Origin: Microvirga aerilata
GTDB taxonomy: Bacteria; Pseudomonadota; Alphaproteobacteria; Rhizobiales; Beijerinckiaceae
Direction: 5' to 3'
Length of the DNA: 64,000 nucleotides
Assembly (NCBI RefSeq): GCF_016743775.1
Contig: NZ_JAEQMY010000007.1
Location: 1 to 64,000 of the forward strand
Under the pieces are notes generated by a model. The model saw only the letters and a program-made list of their open reading frames with translations. It was not told the DNA's origin and did no database searches. How positions within the stretch are numbered: position 1 is the stretch's first letter; every line of letters starts with the position of its first letter. Positions 34,295 through 44,634 of this stretch are shown here, one piece after another. A program made the position numbers and the translations under genes.

Positions 34295-34897
34295 TCAGAG
34301 CGGCATCAGGTAGATTTTGCCGAGTTCCCGCATTTCGTCCTCGGTTCGGCGCGTCTTTGTAGCAAGCCCCCATAGATCGTGCCGCCGGGGGCGGCGGAAC
34401 CCGAAGAAATTGGCAAAGCCGGCCTGAATGCAGGCATTCCCGAGGGATTTCATCGTGAAGCCGGTGTGATGGGCCATGTACAGGTTGCCCTGCTGCATGG
34501 CCGGCCTGAAGCCGTAGAGCATGTCGATGGGCGATACCGGGCCGCGGCCGCTGGTGTAAAGGGGCGTATCGATGTCCCCGGCTGCCAGCCTTTCCCCGAG
34601 CACCTGCAGATCCGGACAGGTCAGAATCGCGAACCCGTCCGCCTTGAGAACGCGGAGCATGGCTTTGAGCGCGAGAGGAACTTGGTGCGGATAAAGGTGC
34701 TCGATGTTCTGAGCGGAGTAGACGGCGTCGAAGCTGCCGGGCTCCACCTGTGAAAGGTCGGGCAGCTTGTCGACGATGTCCGGCTTGACGCTCCCGTCGA
34801 TGTCGAGCGTGACCTCCTCCCATTCGGAAGCAGCAAAAGCCCTGACGGTCTGATCTTTACGCTTCGGCCCGCAGCCGACATGAAGAAAGCGAGGCAT
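34295..34897 (-). CDS. Class I SAM-dependent methyltransferase
   Basis: 200 residues. It begins MPRFLHVGCGPKRKD, a compact SAM-binding motif I, followed by the acidic motif TLDIDGSVKPDIV and FDAVYSAQNIEHLYPHQVP (motif IV region), as in Methyltransf_11 proteins. The substrate is unknown; the C-terminal HTGFTMKSLGNACIQAGFAN matches sugar- or lipid-linked methyltransferases loosely. It lies between accC (81 bases upstream) and aat (60 bases downstream), all leftward. Confidence 0.88.
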   Translation of the reverse strand: MPRFLHVGCGPKRKDQTVRAFAASEWEEVTLDIDGSVKPDIVDKLPDLSQVEPGSFDAVYSAQNIEHLYPHQVPLALKAMLRVLKADGFAILTCPDLQVLGERLAAGDIDTPLYTSGRGPVSPIDMLYGFRPAMQQGNLYMAHHTGFTMKSLGNACIQAGFANFFGFRRPRRHDLWGLATKTRRTEDEMRELGKIYLMPL

Positions 34898-34978
34898 GGT
34901 CTTCCATAGCCTCGCCTTCTGGGACGGGCCCCTGTTCCGTTGCGGACAGAATAGCGGGGCCGATACTGTATAACAAGG

Positions 34979-36337
<1,359 letters not shown>

Positions 36338-36345
36338 ATCGCGCC

Positions 36346-36816
36346 TTACTCGATGACGAGGAGAGGTTCGCCGTATTCAACAGGGGTTCCGTCGTCGACG
36401 AAGATCGCCGTCACGGTGCCGGCGCGGGGCGCGACGATCTCGTTGAAGGTCTTCATGGCCTCGACCAGCAGAACCTTGTCGCCGGCCTGAACCTTGGATC
36501 CGACCTCGACGAAATCCTTCGCCTCGGGTGAGGGCTTGCGGTAGGCGGTGCCGACCATGGGCGAGAGCACGGTGCCCGGATGGGGCGCGCTGGATTTAGC
36601 GGCGGCCTCTGCGGCAGCCGGAGGCGGCGCAACGACGGGCGCATGCGCGACCGGCGCCGGAGCCGCGACCGCAACGGTCGCGGCGGCCGTGACCATGCGC
36701 GCCACGCGGATGCGAAGGTCGCCCTTCTCCACTTCGATCTCGCTGAGATCCGTGTCGGCGATCAGATTCGCCAGCTCACGGACGAGATCGGGATCGAAAG
36801 GGTTATCCTTGGCCAT
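36346..36816 (-). CDS. accB: Acetyl-CoA carboxylase biotin carboxyl carrier protein
   Basis: 156 residues: an N-terminal helical segment ([20 protein letters not shown]), an Ala/Pro-rich linker (residues about 55-85), and the C-terminal biotinyl domain with the modified lysine in EAMKTFN, 35 residues from the end. ATG 36816 was chosen since AGAGG lies 8 bases upstream; a GTG three codons earlier is an alternative. It delivers carboxybiotin from AccC to the AccA/AccD transferase, encoded elsewhere. Confidence 0.97.
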   Translation of the reverse strand: MAKDNPFDPDLVRELANLIADTDLSEIEVEKGDLRIRVARMVTAAATVAVAAPAPVAHAPVVAPPPAAAEAAAKSSAPHPGTVLSPMVGTAYRKPSPEAKDFVEVGSKVQAGDKVLLVEAMKTFNEIVAPRAGTVTAIFVDDGTPVEYGEPLLVIE

Positions 36817-36843
36817 GGGGCTCACCTCTTAATCTTTGAGGAA

Positions 36844-37311
36844 CTAGTGCTGGGAAGGCTTCGCTTGCCGCGCGCGCTCGACGATCACCCGGTGAACCGC
36901 TTCCAGGCCGAGCACGTAGCTCATGGGCCCGAAACCACAGATCACGCCGACGGACACGGGCGCTATGAGCGAGCGATGGCGAAAGCCCTCGCGAGCATGA
37001 ACATTGGAAAGATGAATCTCGACCGTGGGGGCGCCGCTGCCGGAGATGGCATCGCGCAGCGCGATCGAGGTGTGGGTATAGGCGCCGGCATTGATGACGA
37101 TGCCCGCGCCCTGCGCTCCCGCTTCCTGGATCCAGTCGACCAGATGACCCTCATGGTTCGACTGGCGGAACGTGATCGCCGCCCCCAAGGCCTCCGCCTT
37201 GTCGCGCACGAGCTTCTCGATGTCGGCAAGCGTGGTGCTGCCATAGATCTGAGGCTCTCTGCGCCCGAGCAGGTTGAGGTTGGGTCCGTTGAGGACGTGG
37301 ACGTTGATCAT
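36844..37311 (-). CDS. aroQ: Type II 3-dehydroquinate dehydratase
   Basis: 155 residues. It converts 3-dehydroquinate to 3-dehydroshikimate in the shikimate pathway. Signatures: [19 protein letters not shown] with the catalytic Tyr, [33 protein letters not shown], and [18 protein letters not shown]. Full length. It is the first gene of the operon with accB and accC, with a 27-base gap. The order aroQ-accB-accC is conserved in the order Hyphomicrobiales. Confidence 0.97.
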   Translation of the reverse strand: MINVHVLNGPNLNLLGRREPQIYGSTTLADIEKLVRDKAEALGAAITFRQSNHEGHLVDWIQEAGAQGAGIVINAGAYTHTSIALRDAISGSGAPTVEIHLSNVHAREGFRHRSLIAPVSVGVICGFGPMSYVLGLEAVHRVIVERARQAKPSQH

Positions 37312-37484
37312 CTTGAAAGGAGCGTTCCGAAAAGCCCCGCATGGCGGAGCCGAAACGCCCTCTTAGCCAAAAGGCGCGCAGGGGGAAAGGGGAAAACCAA
37401 GGCTTTCCCAAGCTTGGCGTGGGTTCCTTAAGGGGATGAGGGGGTGTTCGGCCCGAAAAGCGGCGGCGTGTCTGCCCCGACTGC

Positions 37485-37520
37485 GATTCCGGGGCGGCCG
37501 TAGGCCGAGCCCGGAATGAC
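37485..37520. repeat. Palindromic intergenic repeat (REP/RIME-like)
   Basis: ATTCCGGG and CCCGGAAT arms surround GCGGCCG/TAGGCCG, making a stable hairpin between aroQ and the dsbA-like gene. The same CATTCCGGG...CCCGGAATGAC pattern recurs at 39888-39929, with variants at 38466-38640. Could also act as a terminator for the dsbA-family gene. Confidence 0.65.
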
Positions 37521-37535
37521 AGTGGCGGTCAAACC

Positions 37536-38315
37536 TTACCCGCAGCTCGCCTTGCCGCATTGGCGGACGTTGTCCACGAGCTGTTTCAGGGGATCGAGGC
37601 CCACGGCCCCTGGAATGACGGTCTCGCCGACGATGAAGGCGGGGGTTCCGGTCAGGCTGAGCTTGTCGCCGAGCGCCATGTTTTCCTGCAGGGCGCTGCG
37701 GATCTCGGGGCTATCGACGTCCTTCTGGAGGCGGGCCATGTCGACCCCCATCTCCTTGGCCACCGCCATGGCGCGCTCGCCGTTCACCCGGCCGTGGCTG
37801 TCCATGACCTTGACGTGGTAGTCGAGGAGCTTCGGGCCCTGCAGCTGGTTCTTCACGGCGAGCGCCACGCGGCTCGCTTCGACGGAATCAGGCCCGAGCA
37901 CCGGGAAATCCTTGAGCACCACCCGCAGCTTGGGATCGCTCTTCATGAGGGTCTGGACGTCCGCGAGCGCCTTTTTGCAGTAGCCGCAGTTGTAATCGAA
38001 GAACTCCACCAGGGTGATGTCGCCGGACGGATTTCCGACCACATAGGAGTGGGAGGCGTTCAGAAGCGACTGCTTCGTCTCCTTCACGGCACCGGCCTGG
38101 GCCGCCTGCTGGGCTTCGGCCTGGCGCTTCTCCAGCTCGCCGATCACCTCGGTCAGAACTTCAGGGTTCTTGAGGAGATACTCCTTCACGACCTCGCCGA
38201 TGGCCTGCTTCTGCTGCTCGTTGAAGACCGCACCCTGCGCCATCGCGGCGGGAGCCAGAGCCAGGGTGCCGATGAGGGCCACAGCCTGGCCGATTTTGGG
38301 AAGCGAAAAGCGCAT
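37536..38315 (-). CDS. DsbA-family periplasmic thiol oxidoreductase
   Basis: 259 residues with a signal peptide (KIGQAVALIGTLALAPAAMA, cleavage before QGAVF). An N-terminal helical region (NEQQKQAIGEVVKEYLLKNP, the DUF953/ScsC-type arm) precedes a thioredoxin domain with CGYC (FFDYNCGYCKKALADV) and the cis-Pro loop LTGTPAFIVG. Such proteins shuffle or form disulfides in the periplasm. ATG 38315 was chosen for the signal peptide and the AAAGGA 7 bases upstream; the frame stays open 27 codons more. It lies 220 bases upstream of aroQ. Confidence 0.93.
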   Translation of the reverse strand: MRFSLPKIGQAVALIGTLALAPAAMAQGAVFNEQQKQAIGEVVKEYLLKNPEVLTEVIGELEKRQAEAQQAAQAGAVKETKQSLLNASHSYVVGNPSGDITLVEFFDYNCGYCKKALADVQTLMKSDPKLRVVLKDFPVLGPDSVEASRVALAVKNQLQGPKLLDYHVKVMDSHGRVNGERAMAVAKEMGVDMARLQKDVDSPEIRSALQENMALGDKLSLTGTPAFIVGETVIPGAVGLDPLKQLVDNVRQCGKASCG

Positions 38316-38465
38316 GTCCGGTCCTTTGCGGAATTCTTGAGACAAGTCCGTCCTTTGGGGATGGTTCGAGGCCGGCTTGGGAATTGCTGTTTCCATAGCG
38401 AGTTAGCGGCTTATGGCGCGCGTCGTCAAATCACGGGTTTGTTGAGGTGCTGTCCCGGGCAGCGT

Positions 38466-38640
38466 GTCATCCCCGGCGAGCGCAGCGAGGGAAGGGGATT
38501 CACTTGCATGCTCCGGTGCCATGGATTCCCTTCCCCTCCGCTTCGCTCCGGCCGGGAATGACACTGGAGAGTGCTGCTGTCATCCCCGGCGGTCCGCAGG
38601 ACCGGGAAGGGGATCCACGATCGAGCTTGGTGCCATGGAT
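38466..38640. repeat. Composite palindromic repeat cluster (RIME-like)
   Basis: Three related units. GTCATCCCCGGCGAGCGCAG with GGGAAGGGGATTCA (38466-38503) is answered by an inverted copy (ATGGATTCCCTTCCCCTCCG to GGCCGGGAATGAC, 38521-38562). A third unit, GTCATCCCCGGCGGTCCG with GGGAAGGGGATCCA, starts at 38579 and ends with a second TGCCATGGATC. Intergenic mosaic elements of this type are frequent in Hyphomicrobiales. They occupy the promoter region of the aminotransferase gene. Confidence 0.7.
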
Positions 38641-38696
38641 CCTCATCAGAGAAAACCGCCTTGAGGCCACCCGCACAACGGGATACGAGCCTTCCC

Positions 38697-39878
38697 ATGA
38701 TCAAATCACCTGCCGATCTTCGTTCGCCCCTCGTCGCGCGCCGCATGGACCGCGTCTCCTCCTTTCTGGCCATGGACGTGCTGAGCGCCGCCGCCGCCAA
38801 GGAACGGCGGGGGGACAGCGTGATCCACATGGAGGTGGGCCAGCCCTCCGCGCCGGCGCCCCGCGCGGCCAGGGAGGCGGCGAAAGCCGCCCTCGACCTT
38901 GGCCGCGTCGGCTATACGGAAGCGCTGGGGATTTCGGCCCTGCGCGAGCGGATCGCCCGGCACTACAAGGACACCTATGGGGTCGGCATCGCGCCGGAGC
39001 GGGTGGTGGTGACCACGGGGTCCTCGGCCGGCTTCGTGCTGGCTTTTTTGAGCCTCTTCGATCCGGGGCAGCGGGTGGCGATCACGGCGCCGGGCTACCC
39101 GGCCTACCGCAACATCCTGGAAGCGCTCGGCATCGAGCCGGTGGCGATCCCCTTGGCGAAGGCCGACGGCTGGATCATGACGGCCGAGGCCGTCGAGCGG
39201 GCCCATGCGGAAAAACCCCTGCACGGCATCCTGGCCATGAGCCCGGCCAATCCGTCAGGCACCATGATCGGACGGGCGGCGCTGGCGGAGCTTGGCGAGA
39301 CCTGCCGCCGCTTAGGGCTGTGGTTCGTGTCCGACGAGATCTACCACGGCCTCACCTATGGCGAGCCCGCCTCGACGGCGCTGGCCACGGACGACGATGC
39401 GGTCGTCATCAACTCGTTCTCGAAATACTACTGCATGACCGGCTGGCGCATCGGCTGGGTCGTGGTGCCCGAGCGGCTGGTGCGGCCCATCGAGCGCCTG
39501 GCGCAGAACCTTTACATCTCGCCGCCCTACCTGTCCCAGGTGGCGGCGCTCGCCGCCTTCGACGCGGTGGAGGAGCTTGAGGCCGTCAAGGCAGGATACG
39601 CCCGCAACCGGGCCTACCTTCTGGAGGAGCTGCCGAAGGTGGGCATCACGGAGATGCACCCGGTGGACGGCGCTTTCTACATTTATGCCGACATTGCCCG
39701 CTTCACGAACGACTCCATCGGCTTCTCCAAGCGCATGCTGGAGGAGGCGGGCGTCGCCGCAACCCCGGGCCTGGACTTCGATCCCATCGAAGGATCCCAC
39801 TACCTGCGCCTGTCCTTCGCCGGTTCCGAGAACGATTGCCGCGAGACGGTGGCGCGGCTGAAGGGGTGGTTGAAGTAA
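38697..39878 (+). CDS. Fold-type I PLP-dependent aminotransferase
   Basis: 393 residues, aspartate-aminotransferase-like class I/II. Landmarks: HMEVGQPSAPAP, YTEALGISALRERIARHY, TTGSSAGFVLAFLSLFDPGQ, SPANPSGTM, VSDEIYHGLTYG, and the PLP lysine in NSFSKYYCMTGWRIGW. The C-terminal arginine of YLRLSFAG binds substrate carboxylate. ATG 38697 matches the family start; the frame is open upstream through the repeat cluster. Substrate not determined. Convergent with rne and separated from it by a strong bidirectional terminator. Confidence 0.93.
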   Translation: MIKSPADLRSPLVARRMDRVSSFLAMDVLSAAAAKERRGDSVIHMEVGQPSAPAPRAAREAAKAALDLGRVGYTEALGISALRERIARHYKDTYGVGIAPERVVVTTGSSAGFVLAFLSLFDPGQRVAITAPGYPAYRNILEALGIEPVAIPLAKADGWIMTAEAVERAHAEKPLHGILAMSPANPSGTMIGRAALAELGETCRRLGLWFVSDEIYHGLTYGEPASTALATDDDAVVINSFSKYYCMTGWRIGWVVVPERLVRPIERLAQNLYISPPYLSQVAALAAFDAVEELEAVKAGYARNRAYLLEELPKVGITEMHPVDGAFYIYADIARFTNDSIGFSKRMLEEAGVAATPGLDFDPIEGSHYLRLSFAGSENDCRETVARLKGWLK

Positions 39879-39887
39879 GTCCGCCCA

Positions 39888-39929
39888 CTGTCATTCCGGG
39901 GGGAGCATAGCGAGAACCCGGAATGACAG
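39888..39929. repeat. Palindromic intergenic repeat (REP/RIME-like)
   Basis: CTGTCATTCCGGG and CCCGGAATGACAG are perfect 13-bp arms around a 16-base loop, just after the aminotransferase stop. Same family as the repeat at 37485-37520. Confidence 0.75.
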
Positions 39930-39947
39930 CGCATGGAAGCCGAATTG

Positions 39948-39976
39948 AAAATGCCCGGCTCAAGGCCGGGCATTTT
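39948..39976. terminator. Bidirectional rho-independent terminator between aminotransferase and rne
   Basis: AAAATGCCCGGC, loop TCAAG, GCCGGGCATTTT: a perfect 12-bp stem with A and T flanks, so it can terminate transcripts from both convergent genes. Confidence 0.9.
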
Positions 39977-39986
39977 CATGTCAGGA

Positions 39987-42686
39987 TTACGATCCGCTCA
40001 GGACCGACTTGGCCTTGGACCACCAGCCGGCGCGCTTCGGGCGCTCCGGGTCCGGCGGGGTCAGCACGACGGCGACCGGCTCGGGTTCAGGGACCACGGG
40101 TGCCGGCGCTGCGGGCTCTTCGGCCACGGGCTGGGACGGCGCCATGATGCGGTCGTCCTGGGGCGCAGGCTTCGGAGCCTCCACCTCGGGCTTGAGCTCT
40201 TCGGCAGGAGCCGACATGGCATCCGACACCGGCGCAGCTTCAGCCTGATCGGCGGCCACGAAGCCTTCCTCGGCGGCGAACTCAGCGGTCTCGTCGCGTC
40301 CGCGTCCACGGCCACCGCGGCGGCCGCGACGCCGGCGGCGTCCGTTGCGGTCCTCATCGGACTCAGGGGAGCCTTCGCCTTCCGTGGCCGCAGCCTCGCC
40401 CGTGGAGGCCTCGACCTCGGCAGCTTCCTCGCCTTCGGGTTCGCCGGCCTCGGTGCCTTCGTCGTCCTGGGCTCCGCCCGCGGAGACCTCCCGGTCGCGG
40501 CCCCGGCGGCGACGGCGGCGGCGGCGGCGGCGTCCGTTCGCATCGCCTTCCTCGCCGCGCTCCTCTCCGGCCTGAGCCTCTTCGGTGGTTTCCTCCTCGG
40601 CCTCAGCCTCGATCTCGTCCTCAACCTCGTCGACCGGCTCGTCCACGGGGATGATGGCGTCGATCTGGATGCCGGTCGCGGCGGATTTGTGCTCCAGCTT
40701 GAGGGCGGGCTCGCCCCGGTCGATGGCGTAGGTCGTGGTGCCGATGATGCTGTCGTCGGCCACGATGGAGATAGCGACGCCGAAGCGGGTCTCGAGCTCG
40801 CGCAGGTGAATGCGCTTCTGGTTCAGGATGTAGAACGCCGCGTCCATCTTGGTGCGGACGATGAGGTTGTAGCTCGCGTTCTTGATGAGCGTTTCCTCGA
40901 TCGAGCGCAGCACCTGCAGGGCGACCGACGGCGTCGAGCGGACGAAGCCGGTGCCGGCGCAGTGCGCGCAGGGGATCGAGGAGGATTCGAGCACGCCCGT
41001 GCGGATGCGCTGGCGCGACATTTCGAGGAGCCCGAACGGCGAGATGCGGCCCACCTGGATGCGGGCGCGGTCGTTCTTCAGGCACTCGTTCAGCTTCTTC
41101 TCGACGGCGCGGTTGTTCCGCTTCTCCTCCATGTCGATGAAGTCGATCACCACGAGGCCCGCGAGATCCCGCAGGCGCAGCTGCCGGGCGATCTCCTCCG
41201 AGGCTTCGAGGTTGGTGCGAAGCGCCGTGTCCTCGATGTTGTGCTCGCGGGTGGATCGTCCTGAGTTCACGTCGATGGAAACGAGCGCTTCCGTCGGGTT
41301 GATGACCAGGTAGCCGCCCGATTTCAGGGTGACCACGTTCGAGAACATGGCATCGAGCTGGGCCTCGACGCCGAACTTCGCGAAGAGGGGCTGCGGATCG
41401 CGATAGGGCTGGACCAGCTTCGAATGGCTCGGCATGAGCATCCGCATGAAGTCCTTGGCCTCGCGGTAGCCGTCCTCGCCGGCGACCATGACGTCGTCGA
41501 TGTCCTTGTTGTAGAGGTCGCGGATGGCGCGCTTGATCAGCGAGCCTTCCTCGTACACGAGGGCGGGAGCCGCCGAGCTCAGCGTGAGCTCGCGCACGCT
41601 CTCCCAGAGGCGCATCAGGTATTCGTAGTCGCGCTTGATTTCGGGCTTGGTGCGGGAGGCGCCTGCGGTGCGCAGGATGATGCCCATTCCTTCCGGCACC
41701 TCCAGCTCCTGGGCAATTTCCTTCAGGCGCTTGCGGTCCGCCGCATTGGTGATCTTGCGGGAGATGCCGCCGCCCCGGCCCGTGTTGGGCATGAGCACCG
41801 AATAGCGCCCGGCGAGCGACAGGTAGGTGGTGAGCGCCGCGCCCTTGTTGCCGCGCTCTTCCTTGACCACCTGCACCAGAAGAATCTGGCGGCGCTTGAT
41901 CACTTCCTGGATCTTGTACTGCTTGCGGGGCACGCGCCGGCGCTGGGGAAGATCCTCGATGGCGTCGTCGCCGCCGAGCTGCTCGACGATCTCGTGCTCC
42001 TCCAGCTCGTGATCATCCTCGGACTCCTCGTCGTCCGCGTCCTCGTCGGCTTCGTTGTCCTCGCCGGTTTCGGATGCGTCCTCGTCGGATTCCTGTGAAT
42101 CATCGGGAGATGCGACCGCTGCCGATCCCTCGACAGCCTCGATTGCGTCTTCCTGCGCACCTGCGTCAGGGGTGTCGCCTTCGGCTGAGGCGCTTGAGAC
42201 GTCCTGTTCGGACGTTTGAGCCTCGCCCAGGGCCTGGGCTTCGCCGGAGCCCTCGCCCTCGGCGAAGGCTTCCAGGCTCTCGCCGGCGCCGGCCTCGGAT
42301 TCGGACGAAGCGACGGCTTCGTCGTTCCGGGCCCGCTTCTGGGAGGGACGGCGGCGGCGGTTGCGGCGGCGCTCCTCCTCGTGCTCTTCCTCGCGCTGGG
42401 CCTCGGCCTCGGCCTCGAGCAGAGCCTGCCGGTCGGCGACAGGAATCTGATAGTAATCCGGATGGATCTCGCTGAAGGCGAGGAACCCGTGGCGGTTGCC
42501 GCCGTATTCGACGAAAGCCGCCTGAAGGGACGGTTCGACCCGGGTGACCTTGGCGAGGTAGATGTTACCCCGCAGCTGCTTCCGGTTAGCGGATTCGAAG
42601 TCGAATTCTTCGACCTTTTGACCACGTACCACCACGACCCGGGTTTCTTCCGGGTGTGAGGCATCGATGAGCATCTTGTTTGCCAT
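39987..42686 (-). CDS. rne: Ribonuclease E/G
   Basis: 899 residues, the endoribonuclease core of the degradosome. The S1 domain (RGNIYLAKVTRVEPSLQAAF) is split by an acidic, low-complexity insertion at residues about 90-250 (EEEHEEERRRNRRRR, then DEDADDEESEDDHELEE), usual in alphaproteobacterial RNase E. Catalytic region: YRDPQPLFAKFGVEAQLDAM and SIDVNSGRS, DLAGLVVIDFIDME with metal-binding Asp. The zinc-link is CAHC in SIPCAHCAGTG. The C-terminus is acidic with Arg-rich RNA-binding blocks. ATG 42686 was chosen by family start (MANKMLIDASHPEETRV). A 600-base leader precedes it, in keeping with rne autoregulation. Confidence 0.96.
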   Translation of the reverse strand: MANKMLIDASHPEETRVVVVRGQKVEEFDFESANRKQLRGNIYLAKVTRVEPSLQAAFVEYGGNRHGFLAFSEIHPDYYQIPVADRQALLEAEAEAQREEEHEEERRRNRRRRPSQKRARNDEAVASSESEAGAGESLEAFAEGEGSGEAQALGEAQTSEQDVSSASAEGDTPDAGAQEDAIEAVEGSAAVASPDDSQESDEDASETGEDNEADEDADDEESEDDHELEEHEIVEQLGGDDAIEDLPQRRRVPRKQYKIQEVIKRRQILLVQVVKEERGNKGAALTTYLSLAGRYSVLMPNTGRGGGISRKITNAADRKRLKEIAQELEVPEGMGIILRTAGASRTKPEIKRDYEYLMRLWESVRELTLSSAAPALVYEEGSLIKRAIRDLYNKDIDDVMVAGEDGYREAKDFMRMLMPSHSKLVQPYRDPQPLFAKFGVEAQLDAMFSNVVTLKSGGYLVINPTEALVSIDVNSGRSTREHNIEDTALRTNLEASEEIARQLRLRDLAGLVVIDFIDMEEKRNNRAVEKKLNECLKNDRARIQVGRISPFGLLEMSRQRIRTGVLESSSIPCAHCAGTGFVRSTPSVALQVLRSIEETLIKNASYNLIVRTKMDAAFYILNQKRIHLRELETRFGVAISIVADDSIIGTTTYAIDRGEPALKLEHKSAATGIQIDAIIPVDEPVDEVEDEIEAEAEEETTEEAQAGEERGEEGDANGRRRRRRRRRRGRDREVSAGGAQDDEGTEAGEPEGEEAAEVEASTGEAAATEGEGSPESDEDRNGRRRRRGRRGGRGRGRDETAEFAAEEGFVAADQAEAAPVSDAMSAPAEELKPEVEAPKPAPQDDRIMAPSQPVAEEPAAPAPVVPEPEPVAVVLTPPDPERPKRAGWWSKAKSVLSGS

Positions 42687-43292
42687 GTTGAACTCTCGAC
42701 ATGGCGATCGAGGGCAGGACCTGAGGCAGGGGCCGCGTTGTGGGCGGGTGGCCACGCCGCGTGTTGCGGCGGCGGGCTGAGATTGCGTTCGGATTGCTGT
42801 CGATCGCCATCGTGCGCCTCATTCGGGCGCATCCTGGGTTAAACTGGGCCGGCTCCATGCCGGGTGAGGGGAGGCATGGGCGGGCGCGAAAAGAAACGCG
42901 CGATTCGAACGGTGCCGAGACGAGAGTCAGATCTGACTTCGTGTTCGCAACCATTCAAGACGGCCCTTTCATAGAATTCGACAACCGGCGGAGCCGGCCA
43001 TCGGCGGGTGGCGACAAGCGTCGCCATATGATCCTGTCCGTGAGCCTGTCGAGGGTGACGGGCGTCCTTGAGGATCGGTCAACACAACCGTCTCCTCGGA
43101 GCCGCCGTCAGATTCGGCCATGCCGAACGGGATCAAGATCATTACAGATCGATTGGGGCATTTGGCAAGATGCAAGGTCACTGTACCATGAATGCAACAG
43201 AGTCTCAGCAACCGTTCAACCCCCGTGAGGTTTCATTAACCAAAGGCCGTCTATGAGTTAGGAAGGACGCTCCAGATCTTCAGCGACCGGTC
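42687..43292. other. Divergent rne / amidase intergenic region
   Basis: About 600 bases. The left part should be the rne promoter and long 5' leader, the usual site of rne feedback; I cannot identify an rne5-like structure by eye. The right part leads into the amidase gene. No open frame with gene character and no repeat was found. Confidence 0.45.
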
Positions 43293-44540
43293 ATGCAACC
43301 TGCACCCTTCATACGCCTCATGAGCGCTTTCCTGCTGGCGATTGCCATCGCCGCCGGAGGCGCTCGCGCATGGGCTGCGGGGGAGGGAGCGAAGGCCGGA
43401 GCCTCGGCTGTCGCGGCGGCCGTTGCGGTGGAGTCCGAGGGCGCCAAGACCCGCTTCAAGATCACCCTCTCCAAGGCGGTGACGGCTCAGGCCTTCCTGA
43501 TGGAGCGCCCCGACCGGGTGATCGTCGACCTGCCGGAGGTGTCCTTTCACCTGCCGGCCGAGGCCGGGCGCAGCAAGGAGGGCCTCATCGCCTCCTATCG
43601 CTATGGGCTTTTTGCCCCCGGCCGCTCCCGGGTGGTGATGGATCTGGCCCAGCCCGCCGTGGTGTCCGGCATGACGGTCCAGCCCGATGCGTCGGGCGCG
43701 GCCACGCTTCTGACCATCGAGCTGTCCCGGGTGGAGCGCGAGGAGTTTCGCCGCGCGGCGGCCGAGAGCGCCTCCAAATCGGCGGAAGGCGCCCCGGAGC
43801 CTCCCGCCGTGCAGCAGGCCAAGGATGCGCGGCCCGTCATCATGATCGATCCCGGCCACGGCGGCATCGATCCAGGGGCGGCGGCGTCGGGCCATGTGGT
43901 CGAGAAGGATCTGGTCCTGTCCTTCGCCCAGCGGCTGAAGAAGAAGCTCGAAGCCGGGGGGCGCTACAAGGTTGTCATGACCCGCGACGAGGACGTGTTC
44001 GTCTCCCTGGGCGCCCGGGTGAAGGCGGCGCGGGCCGCCCAGGCGGACCTTTTCATCTCGGTCCATGCGGATTCGATCTCCGGAGGGCAGGATGTTCGGG
44101 GACTGACGGTCTATACCGGCTCCGAGCGCGCCTCCGACGCGGACTCCGCCCGGCTCGCCGACCGCGAAAACAAGGCCGACGCGGCGGCCGGCGTCGAGTC
44201 GGGCGACATGCCGGACGACGTGTCCGACATCCTGCAGGAGCTCACGCTCAGGGAAACCCGCAGCTTCTCCCACGGCTTCGCCACCCGCCTCGTGGGCGAG
44301 TTCGACGCGGTGGCCCGCCTCAACAAGAACCCTCACCGGCAGGCGCGCTTCCAGGTGCTGCGCGCCCACGATGTCCCCTCCGTCCTGGTCGAGCTCGGCT
44401 ATCTGTCGAGCCAGAAGGATCTGGATCTGCTGATGTCCGAGGAGTGGCGGTCCAAAATGGTCTCGGCCATGGCCGTCGCGGTGGATCGTTTTTTCGCGAC
44501 GCGGTTTGCCAAGCAGGGCGCCGCCGCAGTTTTACCATAG
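43293..44540 (+). CDS. N-acetylmuramoyl-L-alanine amidase (AmiC-type)
   Basis: 415 residues, periplasmic. A signal peptide (LMSAFLLAIAIAAGGARAWA) precedes an AMIN domain (about 45-150: TRFKITLSKAVTAQAFLMER, PDRVIVDLPEVSF) that targets septal peptidoglycan. The Amidase_3 catalytic domain follows (180-400) with zinc ligands in IDPGHGGIDPGA, the EKDL glutamate, and SVHADS, and the catalytic Glu in VLVELGYLSS. It cleaves the amide between MurNAc and the stem peptide at cell separation. PBP1A follows 94 bases later in the same direction, a conserved Hyphomicrobiales pair. An ATG at residue 10 is an alternative start. Confidence 0.95.
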   Translation: MQPAPFIRLMSAFLLAIAIAAGGARAWAAGEGAKAGASAVAAAVAVESEGAKTRFKITLSKAVTAQAFLMERPDRVIVDLPEVSFHLPAEAGRSKEGLIASYRYGLFAPGRSRVVMDLAQPAVVSGMTVQPDASGAATLLTIELSRVEREEFRRAAAESASKSAEGAPEPPAVQQAKDARPVIMIDPGHGGIDPGAAASGHVVEKDLVLSFAQRLKKKLEAGGRYKVVMTRDEDVFVSLGARVKAARAAQADLFISVHADSISGGQDVRGLTVYTGSERASDADSARLADRENKADAAAGVESGDMPDDVSDILQELTLRETRSFSHGFATRLVGEFDAVARLNKNPHRQARFQVLRAHDVPSVLVELGYLSSQKDLDLLMSEEWRSKMVSAMAVAVDRFFATRFAKQGAAAVLP

Positions 44541-44634
44541 ATAGAGTGTGGATACCCGTAGCGGGGGCGCGATTCATCGGTTAACGAGGGTCCGCGTTTC
44601 AAGATCTACATAAACGGGCGCCCAAGGCGCCGTC